Shown: positions 10,917 to 22,937, counted from the stretch's first letter. The stretch: 62,000 nt of DNA from Zygnema cylindricum (GCA_037447655.1 JBBHKE010003062.1:246154-308153), one strand, 5' to 3'. Numbers and translations: made by a program. Notes: a model not told the origin generated them from the letters alone.

Positions 10917-11995
10917 CTAATGCATCCCGGACTGTTTGAATGTATTCCCAAAACTCTGTTCCAAACCCCTATTTTTTTGAGTGACCCCTGTTATTAAGTT
11001 TAATGCTTTTCTCGGTAGGTATCCGTATGCAACTTCAAACGGTGAGAATCCTATACTAGCATGTTTACATGAATTGTATAAAAATTCCATTAATGATAAT
11101 TTAGATTCCCATGTGTTTTGGACTCCACTGCAAATAGACCTAAGCATTTCTTCTAGTGTACGGTTCATCCTTTCTGTCTGTCCATCTGTTTGAAGATGAT
11201 AAGAGGTACTCATTTTTAATTCATTTTTAATTCAGTGCCTAAATTTTTCTCCAATTCTTTCCAAAATGCAGACGTAAATTTTAAATCTCTATCATTGATT
11301 ATAGATAGAGGGACTCCATGATGTCTAACCATGTTGTCAAAATATAACTTTGCAATATCTAGAATTGAATAAGTAGTTTTGCAAAGGATAATTATTGCCA
11401 TTTTACTAAACTTATCAACTACGACCATGATACTGTCATTTCTTGTAGATGTAGCTGGCAATCTGACGATAAAATCCATACTGACAGAATCCCATGGTCT
11501 TTCGGGGATATCCAAAGGTTTTAAGAGACCCCTAGGTTTTTGGTTACTAGGTTTACTTTGTTGGCAGGGGACACATTTTTCCACCTGTTTTGACACCTCC
11601 TTTGCCATCCCCGGCCAAAAAAATCTACTATGCAACCGACTAAGAGTTTTATCCTGACCTAGATGTCCTAAATGCTTATGGGCTTCTCGTAAAATTTGAT
11701 TTTTCAGGTCTGCGACTTCAGGAATGCACAATCTATCCCTTGTTCGCAAATACAGTAAACCATCCTCCAATCTAAAGTTTTTGACATGCCTCTCATTCAA
11801 TGGGTTAGAGTCCCCTTCCAAAATATTCTTGCAAATCACACCAAAATAAGGATCTTTATAATAAACATTTCTAACAGCATCTAAAAACAATTCATCCCGA
11901 ACCATCACACTTATTTCAAAACATCTACTTAAAGGATCTGCGACGACATTTGTCTTCCTATGAATATGTTTGACGTTAAATATAAAATATGCCAA
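10917..11995 (-). pseudogene. Ty3/gypsy integrase
   Basis: Two adjacent open segments (11995-11216 and 11213-10917) form one integrase. The N-terminal zinc region shows the H-x3-H and CVPCQQ cysteine pair. The DDE core has VSMDFI with the first Asp and INDRDLKF with the second. The frame then breaks at 11213-11216, and TSYHLQTDGQTERMNRTLEE supplies the catalytic Glu region. In live elements the enzyme inserts the cDNA copy into the genome. The break falls between the second and third catalytic residues, beside a small duplication (TTTTTAATTCA occurs twice near 11212-11232), so this copy is inactive. Confidence 0.85.
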
Positions 11996-12029
11996 TTTTT
12001 ACATCCACCTAGCTTATCTGCCACGCATA

Positions 12030-12586
12030 ATCTGTGCATCACTTACTCTCTGTAGATAGGAGAGTGCCTTATTATCACAATGAACTGTAAATTCTTTATT
12101 ATGCAAATAACAACGCCATTTCACCTATGCATGAACAATTGCAAGCAATTATTTTTCCTGTCCTAGATAGATCTTTTCAGCATCATTGAATTTCTTAGAC
12201 TAAAAAGAAATAGGATGAAAATGTTTGCCGACTTTTTGACTTATGACTGCACCTTGACCTTTATTAGATGCACCAGTAGTGATAAGAACTTCAAATTCCA
12301 CAGCAGGATCAGGATACACTAGTGTAGGGGCGGAGGTCAACTTCCCTTTTAGTTCCTCGAAAGCTCTCTCCTGATCGGCTCCCCATACAAACGTCTCTTT
12401 CTCCCAAAGTAAATCCGTCAAAGGTGCGGCGATCATAGTGAAGTTCCCGATAAATTTTTTGTAATAAGTGGCAAATCCCAAAAATGATCTAACTTTTGTG
12501 ACATTAGTGGTTTGCTTCCAATTTTGGATTGTAGTAATTTTTGATGGATATATTTTAACACCCTCCCCACTAACTATATGTCCCAA
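12030..12586 (-). pseudogene. Ty3/gypsy RNase H domain
   Basis: The main segment is 12586-12200, with the RT thumb/connection (GHIVSGEGVKIYPSKI, VRSFLGFATYYKKFI) and the start of RNase H (PAVEFEVLITTGASNKGQGAVISQ). The canonical first Asp of the TDASxxGxGA motif is replaced (TTGASNKGQGA), which would remove catalysis. The remaining RNase H is in broken frames down to about 12030. Confidence 0.75.
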
Positions 12587-13287
12587 AAATAATTGTTCAC
12601 TTTTAAGAAAACTGGATTTTTATAATTTTCCATATAGTTTTCTTTCCTTAACCTTTCCATCACTTTTTTTAAATGAATTACACGTTGTTCTTTAGGTTCG
12701 CTGTAAATTAAAATATCATCTATAAACACCTGAACAAACTCATCTATATAATCTGAAAAAGTTTTGTTCATTTTAATCTTTGATAAGTAGGCGGTGCATT
12801 CGTCAAACCAAATGGCATCACTATCCATTCAAAATGACCGACTCTAGGTCTAAAAGCACTTTTTATCAACATCTGCGGTTCTAATTGGCACCTGATTAAA
12901 GCCACTACGCAGATCAATTATATAAAATAATTTAGCACATTTTAATCGATCCATCAAATCAGAAATTAAAGGTAACAGATACTTATCCTTCACCATAATC
13001 TTGTTCAGACTACGATAGTCGACACATATCCTCAACGTTCCGTCCTTCTTTTTGACGAAGAGAAATGGTGCTCCGTACAGTGGTTTGTTGCGCTGAATAT
13101 GTCCTTTCTCCAGAAGCTCCTTGATCTGTTTCTTTAACTCCTTCTGCTCAAAGAAACTGTGCTTATAAATTCTCGTGTCAGGAGGATTATATCCAAGTTC
13201 AAGGTTAATAACATGTTCCACATGTTTGGAAGGTGGCCTTCCTGGGGGTAAATCACTTAGGAAAACATCTTGAAATCCAAAAATCAA
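12574..13287 (-). pseudogene. Ty3/gypsy reverse transcriptase
   Basis: Covers RT fingers and palm in two frames. The 13287-12850 segment carries [17 protein letters not shown] and [14 protein letters not shown], where the palm Asp is present. The 12828-12574 segment carries FIDDILIYS, the family's FxDDILIYS catalytic pair. A frameshift near 12840 and a lesion after AYLSKIK break continuity. In a live element this enzyme copies the RNA into cDNA. Confidence 0.85.
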
Positions 13288-13566
13288 ATCTTTTACAGCA
13301 GCATCAGATGTATTTATGTCAGTTACAAAATCAAATCAAAGATTTTTAGTTGTGTCTGATTTAGGAATAACATCAATGTTAGTGTTTTCTCCCCCCCCTT
13401 CATCACTAACTGCCTCTGTTACTAATAACAAGAAAACATGATTTGTTTTATCCTTTAAATGCTTTTTAAATTGTTCAGCAGAAATCAAACCTTCACCTCC
13501 CGATTTGGTTATGTTATTTATATGATTCCTATGCAACTTCTTCGAAGGTAATGCTTGCAAAACCTT

Positions 13567-14064
13567 CTAATTGTTCTCACACTTCACTCTCAAGGTGTCA
13601 GTTTCCCAATTAATTTGAGGATTATGTTCTGTTAACCAGGGTTTTCTCAGTATTAGCTCCTCACTACCCAAATTCATTATTTCACAGACCACTTTCATTT
13701 TATAACCTTGGATATCCACTTCTATTGTATCAGTTTGTAAATCTAATATGGACTTATTACCATTTGCCCCTTGAACATGCAAAGGTTTTTCCCTTATGAC
13801 TGTAGGAATTTTATTTTCCTCTACAAACTTATGTGAAATAAAATTATGTTTAGCACATGAATCCACCATAACTCTTAATGGTTTCCCTTCCACTAAAAAC
13901 TCGAATTTGATCAAACTGTGTCTGGTGTCATCGTGACTTAAATGTCGTAACAAAGGGCTATTGTTAAGAGTTTCATCAGAAGGATTGTTCAAATTATGGA
14001 GTGTAGTTCGCATCATAATAAATTCAGCTATCCTAATCTTTCCATTCATTAGCCTGCCCTCCAA
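13567..14064 (-). pseudogene. Retropepsin-like aspartic protease (gypsy)
   Basis: A 165-residue open segment with the aspartic-protease fold pattern: FLVEGKPLRVMVDSCAKHNFIS near the active site and EELILRKPWL at the usual late (I/L)LGxxWL position. The catalytic triplet D-S/T-G reads D-S-C, so Gly is lost, and the late Gly is an Arg. The family cleaves the Gag-Pol polyprotein; this copy is probably inactive. Confidence 0.75.
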
Positions 14065-14269
14065 AGTTAACTCCTTAACCTTTGGATCTTATCGACTCAA
14101 CTGAGGACTTTCAGCTAGTCCTTTCCGTTTCCCACCTCTTGGGCTTACTTCTGAGCTAAGTATAATGCAATATCTTATTGAAGACCTTCATTGACATCAA
14201 CTGTTTTAAGAGATCCTTTATCTGTACAGTCCTTAGCGTAATGATCTGGACTCCCCATTTAAAACAAGT

Positions 14270-15411
14270 GACTTTTTTTTTCGGTTTTGTGCATTCTCTG
14301 CTGAAATGTCCCTCCTCTCCATAGTTATAACAGTTAATTTTCTTCAGTTGGGCACATTCAAATGCCCTGTGACCTCTTTTTTCTGATAATTAGTGCATGT
14401 AGGAATGGTAAAATTAGGTTTATGAGCATTAATGTTTGGTTTATGACTCTTAATGTAGCCCCCTCTATTCTGAAATTTATTTCCTGCATTAACACTCTGT
14501 CCACCCCTCTGATTTCCCCTGAAGATATTCTGCCTATTAACCAGACCTGCATTCAAACCATTTTCCTTAAATTCCTCTTCACCCCACTCTGATACTTCAT
14601 TGAAATTTCCCCTGAGTGATCGAGTTTCACCATTGTACCCCAATTTTTTGGATTCTATTTCCAATGACTTATCTTGTAATTCCTTCAAAGTAATAAATTT
14701 TTGATGTTTCAGATCTGATTTCAGTATAGGATTCAGATAGTTTAAGAAATGCAATTCAGCCATTTCATTAGTAAAACCCATGACATGAATGTTAGATGAG
14801 TCATATTCCACAATATAATATTTCACCGATCCAGTCTGCTTACAGTTAAGCCACTTTATTCCATTCTGGATTCATAGGTGACAGACAAGAAACGCGATTT
14901 GATCGCGGTCTTAAAAGCTTCCCAATCAGCATTATCAGGAATTAAATTAGACCTCTTCTGAGTGTAATACCAAATCTGAGCACCACCTTTCAGACAAGTA
15001 ACAGCAAAAGAAGTGTAATCATCACGATAACAATTTTTAGATTCCATATAATACTCCATATGAAAAATCGAAGCATCTACCTAACTCATCAATGTTCTTA
15101 CCATCAAATGATGGTGCTTCACTGATAGACAATTTCAGATCCCTTATCTTCTTAGGTCTATCGTGATCATCTTCCCAAAAACTGGCATTCCTCTTACTAC
15201 TCTCACCCTTTTGCTCATTAACATCATTACTGGTGTGAATTAAATTAATTAGCTCATCCAATTTCTGATTTGAAACATTTCCATTTTCCTTAACATCCTT
15301 CAATTCACTTTTCAACTCATAAATTGCTTCATCCACAGCAACTACATGATTATTAAATCTTTTAACCAATTTCACACTACGCTTTTTCAACACATTCAAG
15401 GCATTTTCCAT
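14270..15411 (-). pseudogene. Ty3/gypsy Gag with zinc knuckles
   Basis: Starts at 15411 with a coiled N-terminus (ELKSELKDVKENGN), followed by the retrotransposon Gag core spread over three frames: WEAFKTAIKSRFLS at 14930-14870, then FLNYLNPILKSDL at 14826-14344. The C-terminus has two decayed CCHC knuckles; the second reads CYNYGEEGHFSREC, with Tyr replacing the second Cys. Gag forms the particle and binds RNA. Frame breaks at about 15050 and 14850 and the lost zinc ligand show decay. Confidence 0.75.
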
Positions 15412-16235
15412 TTCACGTTTTCATGACAAAATGCCATTATCACACAATAAAATTAAGCAAAAAAAAGAAAAACAGAGTATAATTATCCAAATGAGTTTGC
15501 CACAGATTTGAAGCCCTCAAATTTCTCCAATCTTAGCCTTCTTTTCCTTAACAAATCTTTTGAAATATATCAAAATCTGAAAATCAAACAAACATTAAAA
15601 TTAAGTTGGTGAAAATTCAATTTTCCGAAACATTGAAATAGAAAGGTAAAAAGTTTCCCCACTAATTTTGCAACAACAAAATTCAAAGCTCTGAAAGGTA
15701 AAATTCAACCACAAATTTTGCGACAGCAAATTTCAAAATAATCAAAAGTACCAATTTAGGGTTTGAAAAGTTTTAAGTCATTTCTGGACTCCTTTGCTCG
15801 TGAAGAAGTAAAGTGCTCCACTTTCTTTCTCCTCCATTAGCAAATTTCCCATTTCCCACTACATTAGGATCTTTGCAAATCTAATCCTTACATCCTCACC
15901 TTGTGTGGCTTCAAGCCCTGCCTCTACACATGAATCATTGCTAGGAGAAGGCACGTTTGTTTGGCCTCTGGGTCATTGGAGTGAACTTCAGCAGTGTCTA
16001 CACTGCCCACCCCGCCTTAGGTCTTAGGACTTAAGCACGCCTCACATCTAACCAGCAGCCGCTAGCAGAGTGATCACTTAGTTTCCCTCCAATCCCCTAC
16101 CACTTCACATTGTGGTATACCGACAAAGGTTAGAGCACCCTCACCGGTCACAGCAGTAGATATTCGAGTGAGAAAACTTTTCATTGGTTTCTAACCAAAG
16201 ATTTAATACCATACGTAATACGATCTCTTACTTGT
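15412..16235. other. Leader/LTR region upstream of gypsy gag, no gene
   Basis: AT-rich sequence from 15412 to about 15780, then more mixed sequence (CTTGTGTGGCTTCAAGCCCTGCC; TTTAGTCCTCACTAAG boundary near 16246). It lies immediately 5' of gag on the minus strand, where leader and 5' LTR are expected. No tRNA-Met primer-binding site was recognised. Confidence 0.4.
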
Positions 16236-17052
16236 TGTTTTGAAAGCTTTAGTCCTCACTAAGCCTCCTATGTGAGGGGAGTGTCATCTGGGTACTTAGT
16301 TTATTTTGTGGAAGCCTGGTTCAAGCCTAGTATTAGTGTGACAGTGAACAGCGAGAGAGTACGCTGTGTATCACATTAGCGGGACACGCGTCAGCAAACT
16401 GAGATGAGACACTCCGATAGACTTGGTTCTACGACTCAGATTCACCGGAAGACCGAGGTGTCACACAAAGTTTCATCTTGGATGAAACTTCTAAAAGATG
16501 GACGGTGGAGATTTGCTACTGAAGAACGTTAATTAACCAGGACCACGTCTATGATTATCCGACGTGTTTTGTAGATTACGGTGTGACGTAACATATCCCT
16601 GTTTTGTACATAGGCGTGTTTTGTTTGATTAAGCACTCAGTTTAGATTCATTCTGTATGACATACCTTGATATATTTTGGTATCCTCCTTAGCTCAGGTA
16701 GATATTATGGATGCATGGCTGATATGCCTTCTTACCTTGGTTAGGTTAGTGAGTGGCTATTAGCTTTCAGAAGGTTAGATCTTTTAGGTATAAGAGTAAG
16801 ACTTAACCATTTCAAAAGTTAGGAACTTGTTGTATCAAATTATGCTTTAGCATTTTGATATCTTTGACTGAGAGTATTTCTCAGATCTGTTTGTAGATTT
16901 CTGTGTAAATTTGCACTTGTGTTCCTCTTTGTATTCTCTGCATTGTGGCAGATTTGTAGGCCATTTGGTTGCCTAAATTGTCTTTGGCTGTGTTCCAAAG
17001 TTGTATATTTTTTTGATCATCTGTGAGAGCTTCTTGCTTGTTTAATTCTGTG
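16236..17052 (+). mobile_element. Copia LTR/leader, subfamily C
   Basis: Begins around TTGTTTTGAAAGCTTTAGTC, matching the start of the other copia LTRs here (TGTTGTTTTCAAAGCTTTGTC at 22938; TGTTGATTTTGGAAAGCTTTA at 27055). It leads directly into a Gag start at 17053, as the other LTR/leaders do. Diverged enough from the others to be a separate subfamily. Confidence 0.6.
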
Positions 17053-17349
17053 ATGACTACTCCTGCCTCATCTTCATCTTTTGTGGGTGTAATATCCACA
17101 GAACAACAAGTTACGGGCCCGTCCTCACGGATACCATTTTTTGATGGAAGGAAATATCTTTATTGGTCTGATTTGGTTGAGTCTTATTTTACTCAAGTTA
17201 AACAGTTTGATGTAGTTGATGGCAGTCTTGCTAAAACTGATGCATCCTATGGTGGGAAAAATCAACAGGCTTTGCATCTCTTAAAGCTAATGATTTTAGA
17301 GGATTTGCTTATGTCACATATTAAGATGAAAAAGGCGTCAAAATTTTGA
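17053..17349 (+). pseudogene. Copia Gag N-terminal fragment
   Basis: An open frame starting MTTPASSSS, with the same Thr/Pro-rich beginning as the Gag starts at 18517, 26863 and 27908. It is followed by FFDGRKYLYWSDLVESYFTQ, corresponding to the 'W...M' core of copia Gag, and NQQALHLLKLMILEDLLMSHI. It stops at 17349, and the rest of Gag-Pol is absent because the next LTR begins at about 17629. I start it at 17053 rather than at 17023 because the second Met matches the relatives. Confidence 0.7.
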
Positions 17350-17628
17350 TATCGTTTAGAAGATTGAGATCGACACTCAAATTAATGTGAAACTTTTACG
17401 CTTAATCAAACCCCTTACATGAACGAAACGCGAATTAAACCATCCACTTGGCATCGTCATGGTCTTTACCATGTACAATGCGATTGTACAGTGCATACTA
17501 TGTACGAACATCTTACGTGACGCCAATGCTGAAATTTAGTTTACCGCGAATCGTAAATAGAATAAAGAAAAAATTAGAGTAAAACAAAAAAAATCGGAGT
17601 TGTAAACACTAATTATTGTGATATAACC

Positions 17629-18516
17629 TATTGATTTTGGAAAGCTTTAAGTCTTAGTAAATTAGTGTGACGGCAGATAGAGAGTAAAATATAGCGTAAA
17701 GGACAAACGTTGCACTTAAGTAGAGAACAAGTATTTCGGAATAGCATTGACATCCACATATGCCTGTCACACATTGAACAAGACAAAGCAGCTGCGACGC
17801 AGATGAGACAAAGCAGGTGCAACGCAGATGGGACAAAGCAGTTTTGGTTTTTCAGTAGAAGACGACGCAGTTGCGACGAAGCTGCGGTGATGTTGAATAT
17901 GATTGAGAACGAGACAATGTAGCTGCGGTTGATCTGAATCAAGTTAATGGACAAGATTCATAAAAGATCACAAGTGATTAATGGACAAGATTCATAAAAG
18001 GATCACAAGTGATTTGCTAGCAGGTGTTTTTGCAACATCAGGATGAACTCATCCGGACAATAGCAATTAAGCCAGCGGCAAGTAATTGTATTGATCTCTC
18101 AGTAATATTGATTGTACAATGGAAAAAATAGTTTTAGCTTGATTACGAGTACTTGATCTTAGTGGTAGTTAAGTTCTTAGACGTATCTTTCAAGAACGTT
18201 TGTATCAGAGGTACAATACTATGTAATAGGACAACTAGGAGTAGAAACTCACTACGAGTATAAGACTTAGGACTTAGAACATTTGATGTATCGAGACATC
18301 CAGACTGTGTAATTTGCAAACTTTTTTTGGAAAACTTTTGAGTTGCATATCTTGGTGTATATTGGATCAATTGGGCTGAACTTTGGGATTTGTCAGACTT
18401 TGTGATATTCTATATTCTTGTATAGTTTGAAGAAGTTTTGACCTTTGTGTCAAATTTCGTGAGCTGTAGAAGACAACTGTTTGGTAGGATTCTTGGTAAG
18501 CTTCTGTGAGTAGATT
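17629..18516 (+). mobile_element. Copia LTR/leader, subfamily B, copy 1
   Basis: Starts at TTGATTTTGGAAAGCTTTAAG and matches 27055-27907 over its whole length (AAATTAGTGTGACGGCAGA, CACATTGAACAAGACAAAGCA, CGAGTATAAGACTTAGGACT). It ends at the Gag ATG of 18517. The inner border of the LTR against the untranslated leader was not resolved. Confidence 0.75.
18257..18285 (+). promoter_or_regulatory. LTR TATA-like promoter module
   Basis: CGAGTATAAGACTTAGGACT is shared with 27646 and, as GAGTATAAAGTTTAGGACTT, with 26602. A TATA-like core conserved between diverged LTR subfamilies is the likely Pol II promoter of the elements (inference). Confidence 0.45.
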
Positions 18517-19480
18517 ATGTCTACTTCTAGTACTACTATTGCTGCTCCACCTGCTCTAGTGGTCGTAGAGTAATATGTTATGAGCTGTCATCAAGAATTC
18601 TTATCTTCTCGAGGGAAAAATATGTTTATTGGGCGGATATGTTGGAAACAAACTTCGAAAATGTTAATCTTTTGGATATTTTGGATGGTTCACTAGCGGA
18701 AACAGATGCATCTTGGTCAAAGAAAAATTCGCAAGCTCGATCTATTCTAAAATTTTGTATCTCAAAAGAATTGGCTTTGTTTTAGATAAAAATGAAAAAG
18801 GCGGTCGATATCTGGAAGTCTCTTAAAGATAATTATAAAAAGGCTAATGTCCAAGAAAAACTATTTTTTGCTAGACAAATTTGGGACTACAAATACACGG
18901 GCGGCACAATGGCCGAATATGGTAGCAAGTTTTGTTTTCTAATAGACTCTCATGCTTGTGCAGGTGGATCATTCCCTCAGTTTTAATAGGCTGCATTACT
19001 AATGAGGGGTCTTCCTAATACTATGAAAGCATTGTCTGATAGGCTGAAACAGAAAGTTAAGACTATTTGGACTTTAAAGTTAGCTGTTAATTTGATATTA
19101 GAGGAAGAGGCTGATTCTAAAATTATCAGTGTAGAAAGGCAGGTAGAGGCCTTTAACACGGACATTGACGGAAAGGCTCAGTTTAATCAGCAAAAAAAAT
19201 CAGTTTGATCAGCAGAGAAATCAATTTAATCATAAGCAGAAATCAATTTAAACAGTTTAATGAGGGAGGGAATAGACAGTCTTTCAATGCTTATTTTTAT
19301 TATAATGAAAAAGGTCATAGATATAAGTTCTGTCATAAGTTTAAGAGGGCTTACGAAACAAGATTGTACAGGCCTAGATGGCAATAAAGCCGGTCTAATG
19401 AAAGCTTCACAAGATCTACATATCGAGGAAATGCACTTTTCTCATCATTTTCATCTTACCAAGACGAATCTCTAACACTA
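18517..19480 (+). pseudogene. Copia Gag, disrupted
   Basis: Starts MSTSSTTIAAPPALVVVE and stops after 18 codons. Gag then continues in broken frames: KYVYWADMLE-like text near 18620, MKKAVDIWKSLKDNYKKA at 18792 (the family's WxxLxxxY) and LPNTMKALSDRLKQKVKT near 19005. A C-terminal region at about 19280 reads YYNEKGHRYKFCHKFKRA, a decayed CCHC knuckle lacking its first Cys. It packages element RNA in live copies; at least three stops inactivate it. Confidence 0.8.
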
Positions 19481-19499
19481 TCTGACGAGAACGACGTGG

Positions 19500-19945
19500 A
19501 CTTATTTGCTATGGCGGCAGCAATAGAGGGTGCAGAAGATACTGGATTAATAATGGATACAGGAGCGTCGGCACATGTGCTGGAACAAGGCAATTTTCAA
19601 AAATTTGAAATCCACACCCAAGAAAAATATCTATTATGCTTGTGGTATGAGTGTACAGACACGTGTTGTAGGTGATGTCTCCTTGCTAGTTGATATAGAA
19701 GGAAAGGCAGTTGAGAGAACTCTTGACAATGTTCTATTTGTCCAGGATTTCAATAATATTTTGTTTTCAACTTCTTTGGTAGAAAGTAAAGGATTTGAGG
19801 TCACTTTGAAACATGGTCGGTAGGTTGTTAGCAAGAATAGAAATATCGCGGTCACAGGCACTACAGATGTCAGCAAAATGTATCGAATGGATATGCCCGA
19901 TAATAAAGAAAATGATGTTTAATATTTCGGTGCATTAACTTCAGA
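19500..19945 (+). pseudogene. Copia protease region
   Basis: The text GLIMDTGASAHV near 19545-19585 is the copia aspartic-protease active site, with the D-T-G triplet intact. A frame change follows within 50 bases, and the downstream protease body (NVLFVQDFNNILFSTSLVESKGFEVTL) is in a second frame up to 19823. The pieces together span the expected length of the domain. Confidence 0.75.
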
Positions 19946-19950
19946 TGAGC

Positions 19951-20232
19951 TGTGGAATAAGAGATTGACCATGTGAACTATGACATTTTGAGAAAAATAG
20001 TACATGCTGGTAAATTAGAAGGAGTCACTCTTGCAGATCAGTCACCTAAAACGTGTGATGGTTGTGCACTAGGAAAAATACACAGATTAGTTGTGGCATA
20101 AGAGATTAGGCCATGTGAACTATGACATTTTGAGAAAAATGGTACATGCTGGTAAATTAGAAGGAGTCACTCTTGCAGATCAGTCACCTAAAACGTATGA
20201 TGGCTGTGCACTAGGAAAAATACACAGATTAC
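19951..20232 (+). repeat. 141-bp tandem duplication inside copia integrase
   Basis: 19951-20091 and 20092-20232 are near-identical copies of the integrase zinc-binding segment (…CATGTGAACTATGACATTTT…TGGTAAATTAGAAGGAG…). The second copy keeps LWHKRLGHVNYD with both His but has Tyr for the first Cys (KTYDGCALGK). The first copy keeps KTCDGC but has lost one base and a His. Confidence 0.9.
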
Positions 20233-20860
20233 AGTTTCCTCAAGAATCCGAACACCGATCCAGTAAACTTTTGCAACTAATTCATTCTGATATTTTCTGC
20301 CCTGCAAAGGTATCATCTGCCGGGGGGATGAAATATATGGTTACGTTTATAGCTGATTTTTTGAGGTTAACTAAATTCTACTTCATGAGGGAAAAGAGTG
20401 AATTCTTTGGCCACTTCCAAAACTACAAAGCATGGGTGGAGAAACTACATGGTCCGCCAATTTTTCGAACTGAGGTCGGACAACGGCGGGGAATATACGT
20501 CAAAAGAGTTTGAAAACTTCCTACTTAAGGAAAGTATTAGTCATCAACTAACTGTTCCATATTCACCCGAAAAAAATGGAGTTTCAAAAAGACTAAATAG
20601 AACTATCACAGAGAGCTCTAGGTCCATGCTTGCAGATAAGGACGTGGATCTGAAATTCTGGGCTGAAGAATTGAATTGTGTTGTTTATATCAAGAATAGA
20701 ATAAGGTCAAGATTGGGAGAAACTACTGTGTTGTTTATATCAAGAATAGAATAAGGTCAAGATTGGTAGAAACTACTCCCTACGAGGTCTGGACTGGTAG
20801 AAAACCGGATGTTAGTCATTTCAAAGTCTATGGTAGCAAATACTTTATTTTAGATACATT
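19951..20860 (+). pseudogene. Copia integrase
   Basis: Zinc region as above, then the DDE core in shifted frames: LLQLIHSDIFCPAK with the first Asp, RSDNGGEYTSKEF with the second, and SPEKNGVSKRLNRTI covering the third, where the usual Glu of 'NGVAER' is Lys. A 50-bp tandem duplication (20677-20726 and 20727-20776, TGTGTTGTTTATATCAAGAA) adds a further frameshift. In live elements it inserts cDNA into the host genome; this copy is dead. Confidence 0.85.
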
Positions 20861-21389
20861 TAAAGATTGATACAAAATGGAACCAAAAGGATTACCCGGT
20901 ATCTTGTTCGGATATGATGATCACTCGAAAGGGTATAGAGTCTTTGTATTTGAGAAACACAAAATAATTGTAGCAAGGAATATTGTTGAAAAGAATAAAC
21001 TTGACTCGATATATTTTTTTTAAATGACAGCGCAACAAAAGTAGCAAAAAAATACAAGATTATGTCATTTTAGAATGCAAACAAGAGATTGTCACACAGA
21101 TGCACATGCATCCGGTGATGACACTGGTGTCTGAAATTAACCAAGCTCCTCAACAAAATCAGTTTCAATCCGGTGTCCATAATTCGAATTTTACGGATTT
21201 ACACAGAGACAAAGGAGAAATGTGAGGGATCCAACGTTTTCAGCCTCAAAATTTCTACAAGGAAGACGAACCAATAGCTGGCTGCAAGCAAAATCCCACC
21301 TTGCCTACTTTGCGGCCACACGGGAGCATCTGACTATTTGGGAGGCCTTCTCATCACCAAAACGACATCACTCGATCGACAGCTAACAA

Positions 21390-22070
21390 CGAAATAAATT
21401 CGATTATGGAAGCTCAGACATGGGAGCTTGAGGATCTTCCTCCGAACCGAAAAGCGATCAACAACAAATTGGTATTCAATGTGAAGTTCAATCCCGATAA
21501 TACTATTAAACGATATAAGGCTAGGCTTGTGGCAAAAGGATATAATCAAAACGAAGGAATTGATTTTGAAGAAACATTTTCTCCGGTTGTAAGATTTCTG
21601 ACAGTTAGGATTTTGTTGTCCCTAGCTGCTATAAAAGATATCGAAATACATCAAATGAATGTAAAAATAGCCTTCTTGCATGGAGAGCTAAAATAGAACA
21701 TTAATATGGAGCAACCTGAAATGTACGCAGAACCAGAAAAAGAGCACTTGGTATGCAAATTGTATAAATCTCTGTACGGTCTAAAACAGGCCCCTAGACA
21801 ATGGAATCTGAAGCTTGGCGAATTCTTAACTAGCCTATGATTTCAAAGGATAAGCTTTTATCATTCTGTTTATGTTCTAAAGGGTGAGGATGGGATAGTG
21901 TATATTGTGGTGTATGTAGATGATCTACTACTAATTAGCGAATCAATGGCTGAAATTAATAAAATCAAAACTGCCTTAAATTCATGGTTTGAGATGAAAA
22001 ACCTCGGTGAGGCGAAATATATTCTCGGTATTCAGGTAGAAAGGGATAGAAATTGACTCAAAAGGAGGCT
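21390..22070 (+). pseudogene. Copia reverse transcriptase
   Basis: The sequence [17 protein letters not shown] then [18 protein letters not shown] and [19 protein letters not shown] is the classic Ty1/copia RT N-terminal block. It is followed by [10 protein letters not shown], where the usual catalytic Asp of the QMDVKTAFLHG motif is Asn. A stop falls at about 21694. Downstream [16 protein letters not shown] and YVDDLLLIS (intact catalytic Asp pair, about 21916) continue in frame with further stops. The Asp-to-Asn change is consistent with inactivity. Confidence 0.9.
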
Positions 22071-22214
22071 ATTGGAAACATGTTAGATGAGTATGGAATG
22101 CGGGGGGCAAAAGGGTGTATAACTTCAATGGAGTTTCGACAAAAGTAAGAGGGAGAAGAGACAGAACCAGGTGTTATTGTTAGTGAGTATTTAGAGTCAG
22201 GGGAGGATGATCCT

Positions 22215-22882
22215 ATGACACTAATATCTTACAGACAAATAGTGGGAAGTTTAATATATTTCATGAACTGTACCTGTCCTAGTATTGTTGCAGCAATTGG
22301 GGTACTGAGCAGAAGTCTTAAAAATCCTAGAAAATCTAACCGTGATGCAGCAAGGAGAGTCTTAAGATATTTGGCAGGAACCAAAGACCTCAAACTCACA
22401 CTAGGCGGAGGAGAAGTGAAGATGCAAACATGGAGTGATGTAAGCTATGGCGACATGCCAAGCCAAAAATCCACCACGGAATTCGTTCTGCAAATTGGGA
22501 ACAAGACTTGCAGCTGGAGCAGCTAACTTCAAAAAGTTATTGCACAATCGACAATGGAGTCAAAATACATGGCAGGAAGCTCGGCCCTCAAAGAACTCTT
22601 AGGGGTAAAACCCATGTTGCAAGAATTAGGATACATGCAAGTTCGTCTGCAAGTGATCTGGTGTGATAACCAAGCTGCCATTCCCATTGCCTCTAACCCA
22701 AGTCACCACTTCAAGAGTAATCACATGGATGTAAGATTACACTTTGTAAGAGAAAAAGTGTTTTACCGGGTAATTAAATAATGTTATCTGCCAGATGCAA
22801 AAATGATTGCTGATATGCTCACTAAAGCTCTTCCTGCTCCTAAGCTGAAGTTTTATAGTGATGCAGTTGGACTAAGTGACTA
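22215..22882 (+). pseudogene. Copia RNase H and polyprotein end
   Basis: SYRQIVGSLIYFMNCTCPSI and NPRKSNRDAARRVLRYLAGT are the conserved copia RNase H lead-in. TWSDVSYGD corresponds to the D-A-D(W/Y)A catalytic motif, in which the usual second Asp environment is altered. QSTMESKYMAGSSALKE carries the Glu, and IWCDNQAAIPIASNP the next Asp. The end, DMLTKALPAPKLKFYSDAVGLSD then TAG, is the usual C-terminus. Two in-frame stops break it (near 22525 and 22780). Confidence 0.88.
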
Positions 22883-22937
22883 GCTGAGTTGCTACGTTGC
22901 TATGATGCCATACTGCGTTAAGTCTTACTTTGGAATG

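Larger units (their letters stand above)
10440..15411 (-). mobile_element. Ty3/gypsy chromovirus-type retrotransposon, degenerate
   Basis: On the minus strand the order is gag (15411 to about 14270), protease (14064-13567), reverse transcriptase/RNase H (13287-12030), integrase (11995-10917) and a chromodomain-like remnant (10809-10440). This protease-RT-RNase H-integrase order defines Ty3/gypsy. Frames are broken in several places and key residues are lost, so the copy is inactive. LTR borders were not resolved. The chromodomain-like end and integrase style resemble plant chromoviruses (inference from family knowledge). Confidence 0.85.
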
